Shown here piece after piece: positions 22,094 through 25,656 of a DNA stretch of 25,656 nt. Position 1 is the stretch's first letter. Every line of letters begins with the position of its first letter. The stretch comes from Nitrososphaerota archaeon (lineage in GTDB: Archaea > Thermoproteota > Nitrososphaeria > Nitrososphaerales > UBA183). The notes below the pieces were generated by a model, which saw only the letters and a program-made list of their open reading frames with translations, was not told where the DNA came from and ran no database searches. A program made the position numbers and the translations under genes. Location of the stretch: assembly GCA_029784825.1 (NCBI GenBank), contig JAFMAU010000025.1, positions 1 to 25,656 on the forward strand, read 5' to 3'.

Positions 22094-22240
22094 GTGGAGG
22101 ACCTATCCCTACGATCTCAGAACCTCCTGAGGGAGTGCCCCGCCTGCGGGGCCAAGACGAAGCTCTACCGCACCCCAAGGGGGCTCAGGTGCGCCGACTG
22201 CGTCAAGAAGCAGGATTCGGCAGGGCTGAGCTTCAGATAG
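22094..22240 (+). CDS. Small C4 zinc-ribbon protein (48 aa)
   Basis: A GTG-started frame encodes 48 residues beginning MEDLSLRSQNLLRECPACGA, with a single zinc ribbon made of CPAC (15-18) and CADC (33-36) separated by TKLYRTPRGLR, and a short basic C-terminus ending SFR. The CxxC-x14-CxxC spacing and the strand-turn-strand between the pairs are typical of archaeal rubredoxin-like or zinc-ribbon mini-proteins. A TATA-like element lies 30 nt upstream. It is divergent from the DEAD-box helicase gene. Such proteins often bind nucleic acids or larger complexes, but no function can be assigned. Confidence 0.6.
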   Translation: MEDLSLRSQNLLRECPACGAKTKLYRTPRGLRCADCVKKQDSAGLSFR

Positions 22241-22558
22241 ACGTGCGCTCGCCAGCATGCAGGAACGCCGTCCCCTAAACCGGAACGCACGGCCAACCAG
22301 CAGTATGACGCGAAATCTTGCCATGCCTTCGCGCGGGGCCAAAGCTTGAGCTGTTCGAGGCAGTCTTCAGGAAGGAGTAGGCGCCCTGGCCGGGAACCCG
22401 CGTTTGAGTTTCGACTCCCTGTGTCATGCAGGGATGTCATGCCGTACTAGTCGAGGCAGTTCGTTATAAGCACAACGGAAGAAGTTGGCCAGGCCACAAT
22501 ATGGGCACCTATGACGGATGGAATCTACGACCAGCTGGCGCGAGACTTGGCCGCTAAC
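22241..22558. other. About 320 bases without a convincing gene, containing an orphan promoter-like site
   Basis: No frame here has family-like sequence. It holds a direct repeat TGTCATGC at 22422-22429 and 22435-22442 (13-nt period), a small hairpin CCCTG/CAGGG around 22417-22433, and a palindromic TTATAA patch at 22464-22471. From that patch, ATGs lie 27 nt away on the minus strand (22440, a 91-codon frame with poor composition that runs antisense into the zinc-ribbon gene) and about 33-43 nt away on the plus strand (22501, 18 codons; 22511, 26 codons, MTDGIYDQLARDLAANS and on). The last resembles a truncated gene start. The tract lies where base composition changes. Confidence 0.5.
22462..22472. 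promoter_or_regulatory. Orphan palindromic TATA-like element
   Basis: CGTTATAAGCA contains TTATAA and is properly spaced for starts on both strands, yet neither side has a recognisable gene. Confidence 0.35.
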
Positions 22559-22978
22559 TCATCCGTAGGCAGAGATGAGAGGAAGCCTTGACTTGCTGCT
22601 TGGCTTAAGCGAGTAGACCTCCTTGACTTCCAGTGCCCAAACCTTGTGGGGCCTGATGGCAAAGCCGAACTTCCTGAGCTGCTCATTCGCCCGTGCGACC
22701 AACTGTTGGTCACGGACCTCCTTGGCATCCCCTTTAAGCTGAAAGCCGCCCATGGTCTCCCTGTCCACCACGGCCGCTGTGACTTGCTTGTTGACCTTCA
22801 GATTAGCGTAGGTCTTGTTCTTGAATGCATCCGCGAAAAGTAGCTTTTCGTTCCCAAGGAAACCCAAGACGAATCTGGGAGAGATGTTCGGGACGCCCTT
22901 GCCGTTGACGCTGCCGATGAGTACGACACTGTCCGCTTTCAGAATGAGTCTCTTCGCCTCCTCCGGAATCTGAACCAA
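22559..22978 (-). CDS. Pyridoxamine 5'-phosphate oxidase-fold (PNPOx-like) flavin-binding protein
   Basis: I chose the TTG at 22978, giving 139 residues, because a TATA-like GGTTTTTAGT lies 29 nt upstream and the conserved domain starts at VQIPEEAKRLI. The open frame upstream to 23110 lacks family character. The split-barrel signature is visible in SVVLIGSVNGKGVPNISPRFVLGFLGNEKLLFADAFKNKTYANL, followed by NKQVTAAVVDRETMGGFQLKGDAKEV. These proteins bind FMN, F420 or haem, and functions range from flavin reductase to detoxification; PLP synthesis is unlikely for this short type. It is separated from prpD by 79 nt with its own promoter. Confidence 0.8.
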   Translation of the reverse strand: MVQIPEEAKRLILKADSVVLIGSVNGKGVPNISPRFVLGFLGNEKLLFADAFKNKTYANLKVNKQVTAAVVDRETMGGFQLKGDAKEVRDQQLVARANEQLRKFGFAIRPHKVWALEVKEVYSLKPSSKSRLPLISAYG

Positions 22979-23000
22979 AGTGGACACTGGATCGAGGCCC

Positions 23001-23012
23001 TCACTAAAAACC
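23001..23012 (-). promoter_or_regulatory. TATA-like box of the PNPOx-like gene
   Basis: The minus strand reads GGTTTTTAGTGA, centred about 29 nt upstream of the TTG at 22978. Confidence 0.5.
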
Positions 23013-23057
23013 TGCAGCCCGAGAGCTGCCTGTGACCAGCGCGGTGGCGAGTCTCCT

Positions 23058-24419
23058 TCAGTGAACCTTCGCAAGAACAGAGGTAAGTCTTGAGATGCGG
23101 GTTTCCTCAAGCCTGTCCACCGCGCTTACTATCTCCTTCCCAAGTGAAATTGAAACGTGTGATCGGGCTAGCATCTCGAATTTCTTCACCACAGACTCCC
23201 ACGTCATGGGGCGTGTGAAGAAGCCCTCATAGTCGCTCGTCTTTTCTTCGACGACCTTGCCGCCATTCAGTTCGATTGATATTGAGCATGGCATGGCTTC
23301 AGGAAAGGCGCCACTGAACTCGCGGTCTGGAACGACGATTACCCTTCTAAGCAGACCCTGGACGTCATCTTTGGTGATCCTGTCAGGCCTGTATTGTTCG
23401 GGGGTAACCTTTCCGTCCAGAAGGGCCACTGCAAGTATGTAGGGAAGGCTGTGGTCTGCTTCTTCCTTGGTGCCGACATTGACCTTTGCGCCCTCCTCGC
23501 CTCCCCCGATGATGTTGTAAGCCACATCGAAGATTCTCACGTTCACTCCCTTCACCGTTTCAGGCTTGATGGCGAATTTCTTTCGCATCCTCAGGGTACA
23601 CTCGATTGCTGACTGTGAATGCATCTCGGCGTTGTACTTCTTGAGTATGGTCCTGGTGACTGCCTCTAGGTTCTCCTTCTTCCAGTCGAGTTCGAAGGGT
23701 CCGGAGATTGTGTCGATGAACCCCTTGTTCCCCTCGAAGACCTCAGGAGGGCCTGTGATTCCGGCCCTCGCGAGTAATGTCGCCTGAAGGGCGCCGAAGG
23801 AAGTGAATGGATATGCCAGCCCCTTCCAGTTGGACAGCTTCCCCGTCCTGGTCACCCGAAGCGCGTTCAGGGCGGTACCGCTGATGGCGATCGCGTTCGC
23901 AGTCTCGGCCTTATCCAGCCCCATGGCCTTCGACGCTCCTGCTGCGACCGCGTACGAGCCTTGCGTGGTGTGATCGAAACCCCTCCGCCTTACGGGCGCC
24001 ACGTCGCTGAGCCTGCACTGGACCTGGTAGGCGACGGCGAGCGCTGTCAGGAAGTCCTTCCCGCTTCCGCCGACATACTCCGAGCCGCTCATTATCGGAG
24101 CGATGTTGTCGCTGGGGTGGCAGGTCTCTCCTTTCGCGAGGTAGCTGTCGTTGAAGTCGAGGTAGCGGACGAGGGCACCGTTGCAAAATGCTGCCCTGTC
24201 CGGGGCTACCCTCCCACTTCCTATGAGAGTGCAGCCTCCCCCCTTATCCAATGCTCGCTCAAGACGCAGTATCTTCTGCACCGGAGGCCCATCTAGGGCG
24301 CCTAAAGCGCACCCGAGCCCGTCGAGGACCCTGATTTTCAGCTGCCGAATCGCGTTCTCTGAGAGATCGCCAAACGAGGAATCGCACACGAATTCAGCAA
24401 GTTCTTCGACGGCGGTCAT
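23058..24419 (-). CDS. prpD: MmgE/PrpD family protein, probable 2-methylcitrate dehydratase
   Basis: The ATG at 24419 gives 453 residues and follows the DUF488 stop by 1 nt; a longer frame to 24473 has no family character. PrpD landmarks are VLDGLGCALGAL (31-42), RYLDFNDSY (85-93), CHPSDN (100-105), a Gly/Ala-rich helix with DHTTQGSYAVAAGASKAMGL, and NWKGLAYPFTSFGALQATLL. The expected reaction is dehydration of 2-methylcitrate to 2-methyl-cis-aconitate. The family also includes cis-aconitate decarboxylase and epimerases, so substrate is inferred, supported by PrpB-like and citrate-synthase-like genes about 14 kb upstream in the same window. It lies in an operon after the flavoprotein and DUF488 genes, in lower-GC DNA. 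Confidence 0.85.
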   Translation of the reverse strand: MTAVEELAEFVCDSSFGDLSENAIRQLKIRVLDGLGCALGALDGPPVQKILRLERALDKGGGCTLIGSGRVAPDRAAFCNGALVRYLDFNDSYLAKGETCHPSDNIAPIMSGSEYVGGSGKDFLTALAVAYQVQCRLSDVAPVRRRGFDHTTQGSYAVAAGASKAMGLDKAETANAIAISGTALNALRVTRTGKLSNWKGLAYPFTSFGALQATLLARAGITGPPEVFEGNKGFIDTISGPFELDWKKENLEAVTRTILKKYNAEMHSQSAIECTLRMRKKFAIKPETVKGVNVRIFDVAYNIIGGGEEGAKVNVGTKEEADHSLPYILAVALLDGKVTPEQYRPDRITKDDVQGLLRRVIVVPDREFSGAFPEAMPCSISIELNGGKVVEEKTSDYEGFFTRPMTWESVVKKFEMLARSHVSISLGKEIVSAVDRLEETRISRLTSVLAKVH

Positions 24420-24420
24420 T

Positions 24421-25029
24421 TCAGGACCCCTGCCGGGAATGGGTCTCCCGACGCCTCCCTTCCTCCTTTCCAAGAGGATAGGCGATTCTGGATCCGTCGA
24501 CCTTTGCGAACGGTGTCAATGCATGAAGCCTTCCGGATTTCTTGCTCGAAATGTGGATGGTGCGTATCCCTCTTGCAGTCAAGGCGTCGGCTACGAGGGA
24601 GCGATGGCATCTGTAGGGGTTCCCCTCGGCGCACATGATTGCCACATTGCGCTCTCCGCCCAGGCGAACAAGCTCGTCGAGCCCCTTCGCGAATCCTTCG
24701 GTCAACATGTAGTCTGCGAAGCCCCTGAAGCTCTCGTTTCTCCAGCCCGTGTTGGGAGAGTCCCTCAAAGGTTGCCTCAGTCCTCCAAGGTCCTTCAGGT
24801 GCACGTATTCCATCCCAGCTTCCTTGAGTGAAATCTTCAGTGAATCTGAGTTGAACTGAGGGTTATGCCTGGACTTCGGGATTGTGCGAATGTCGACCAA
24901 GAGGTCGACGGAATGCGCTCTGAGTATGTCCAGAAATGCCTCGATCGAACGGGTAGAGTGTCCGATGGCATAGACCGTCTCGGCCTTCGATTCTTTACGT
25001 GTTCGCCTTCGCTGTTCGGCCACGGTCAT
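24421..25029 (-). CDS. DUF488 family protein
   Basis: This 202-residue protein has the full DUF488 pattern: YAIGHSTRS (20-28), LLVDIRTIPKSRHNPQFN, YVHLKDLGGLRQP, GWRNESFRGFADYM and the C-terminal IMCAEGNPYRCHRSLVADAL with clustered Cys and His. The function of the family is not established; the conserved Arg, Cys and His residues suggest an enzymatic or nucleic-acid role. The ATG at 25029 gives a basic 17-residue N-terminal extension. It starts 19 nt after the flavoprotein stop and ends 1 nt before prpD, so all three are probably co-transcribed. Confidence 0.88.
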   Translation of the reverse strand: MTVAEQRRRTRKESKAETVYAIGHSTRSIEAFLDILRAHSVDLLVDIRTIPKSRHNPQFNSDSLKISLKEAGMEYVHLKDLGGLRQPLRDSPNTGWRNESFRGFADYMLTEGFAKGLDELVRLGGERNVAIMCAEGNPYRCHRSLVADALTARGIRTIHISSKKSGRLHALTPFAKVDGSRIAYPLGKEEGRRRETHSRQGS

Positions 25030-25048
25030 GATGTTCCCGTGCGGTCTC

Positions 25049-25656
25049 TCAGCTACCTTTGGCGAAGGATCTCAGCGTTCTCGATTCGTCGGAGAGAACC
25101 GAAGGGTCGGCAAAGTCCTTGCCACCTCCAACCAGAACTTTCGCATGTTCTATTTCACTCCAGTTGGCGTTCACTGACAAAATCCCTTCCAGGGCTGCCC
25201 CGTTGAAGTAGAACTGGATGAACCCCTTCTTCGGATCAAGCTGACCTCTCCTGACGATCCTCGTGTGTTGTGAAAGGTCGCCGAAGGCGTTTATCTCGAG
25301 GTCGAACTGATTGGAGAAGAAGTAGGGGAGCTCACCGAAGGTCTTCGCCTTGCCTGCCATATTCATCCCCGCAACGGCCCCTTGTTTCTGGGCTACATCG
25401 ACGTGCTCCACCCGAAGGTAACGCTTGAAGATTGGGCTGTAGAATCTCGCCACATCACCCGCGGCATACACATCGTCAGCGCTCGCCTTCAGGTGCTCGT
25501 CAACAACAATCCCCCTGTCGACCTTGAGACCCGCCCTTTCGGCCAGTCCTGTGTTTGGGATTATCCCGATCCCCACGGCCACGAAGTCCGTGGGTATGAC
25601 ATCGCCCCCCTCCAACTCGACGCCCTCCACCCGTCCAACCTTCCCTCCGTAGCCAG
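25049..25656 (-). CDS. NAD(P)/FAD-dependent oxidoreductase, C-terminal part (ferredoxin-reductase/AIF-like; partial)
   Basis: The gene enters from beyond base 25656, and its last ~200 codons are visible. The second FAD-binding element DVYAAGDVARF is present, preceded by VAVGIGIIPNTGLAERAGL and GIVVDEHLKASADDVY, as in class II ferredoxin/NADH reductases of the AIF type. RVEHVDVAQKQGAVAGMNMAGK and YFFSNQFDLEINAFG then match the C-terminal reductase dimerisation domain. A GTG at 25630 is in frame but internal; coding sequence continues upstream of it to the window edge. It would pass electrons between NAD(P)H and a ferredoxin, rubredoxin or oxygenase partner. First gene of the operon with DUF488 and prpD. 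Confidence 0.88.
   Translation of the reverse strand, partial: GYGGKVGRVEGVELEGGDVIPTDFVAVGIGIIPNTGLAERAGLKVDRGIVVDEHLKASADDVYAAGDVARFYSPIFKRYLRVEHVDVAQKQGAVAGMNMAGKAKTFGELPYFFSNQFDLEINAFGDLSQHTRIVRRGQLDPKKGFIQFYFNGAALEGILSVNANWSEIEHAKVLVGGGKDFADPSVLSDESRTLRSFAKGS

Noticed and set aside
22395..22425. Possible tRNA T-arm (GTTTCGACTCC)
   Set aside because: The flanking bases do not form a 5-bp T stem, and no acceptor, D-arm or anticodon arm could be assembled around it.
22979..23110. N-terminal extension of the PNPOx-like protein
   Set aside because: It has no family similarity, and a well-placed TATA-like box lies inside this stretch, 29 nt before the TTG at 22978.
24420..24473. N-terminal extension of PrpD to the GTG at 24473
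   Set aside because: It overlaps the DUF488 3' end and is low-complexity. The ATG at 24419 directly precedes the conserved start.
1..25656. CRISPR arrays, insertion sequences, prophage, toxin-antitoxin or defence systems
   Set aside because: No regularly spaced repeats, transposase or integrase motifs, terminal inverted repeats or defence-type domains were seen on either strand.

Overview
This is a compact, GC-rich archaeal chromosome segment. The archaeal call rests on aIF1A, an archaeal CCA-adding enzyme start, RNase Z, a Trm-G10-type methyltransferase, UPF0200 and UPF0201 proteins, a GPN-loop GTPase, frequent TTG/GTG starts, and TATA-like boxes about 27-35 nt upstream of start codons, as in leaderless archaeal genes. 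I infer Thermoproteota, perhaps a heterotrophic Nitrososphaeria-like lineage. No rRNA, tRNA, CRISPR array or insertion sequence was seen.

Layout. Bases 1-7700 hold housekeeping genes, rich in tRNA maturation: CCA-adding enzyme (partial), thpR, a UPF0200 P-loop kinase, UPF0201, then prs-trmG10-rnz as one minus-strand operon, a zinc ribbon, a NUDIX hydrolase, a CinA-like protein, a GPN GTPase and an alpha/beta hydrolase. Bases 7780-14267 form an acyl-CoA block: 2-methylisocitrate lyase, (methyl)citrate synthase, MeaB GTPase, a B12-dependent acyl-CoA mutase in two subunits, and an acyl-CoA dehydrogenase. Bases 14288-18989 carry a secreted beta-propeller, a UbiA-like membrane protein, a methyltransferase with a broken or unusual start, and a ChrB-like/MFS pair. 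Bases 18994-22240 carry an L-2-hydroxyglutarate-oxidase-like flavoprotein, aIF1A, a DEAD-box helicase and a 48-residue zinc ribbon. After about 300 bases with no convincing gene, the right end (22559-25656) has lower GC and carries a PNPOx-fold protein, MmgE/PrpD, DUF488 and the C-terminus of an NAD(P)H flavoprotein.

How the genes fit together. PrpB-like, citrate-synthase-like and PrpD-like proteins supply three of the four methylcitrate-cycle steps, which turn propionyl-CoA plus oxaloacetate into pyruvate plus succinate. The mutase would usually be annotated methylmalonyl-CoA mutase. However, its two substrate-selecting positions are Phe114 and Gln232, the pair found in isobutyryl-CoA mutases, where methylmalonyl-CoA mutase has Tyr and Arg. 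With MeaB, a separate B12 subunit and an acyl-CoA dehydrogenase, the block looks like a branched/short-chain acyl-CoA degradation module (isobutyrate, valine or butyrate) draining into the methylcitrate cycle. This is the most interesting point of the window.

The architecture is very tight. Convergent genes abut or overlap at their stops, and several divergent pairs share one A/T patch as a back-to-back promoter.
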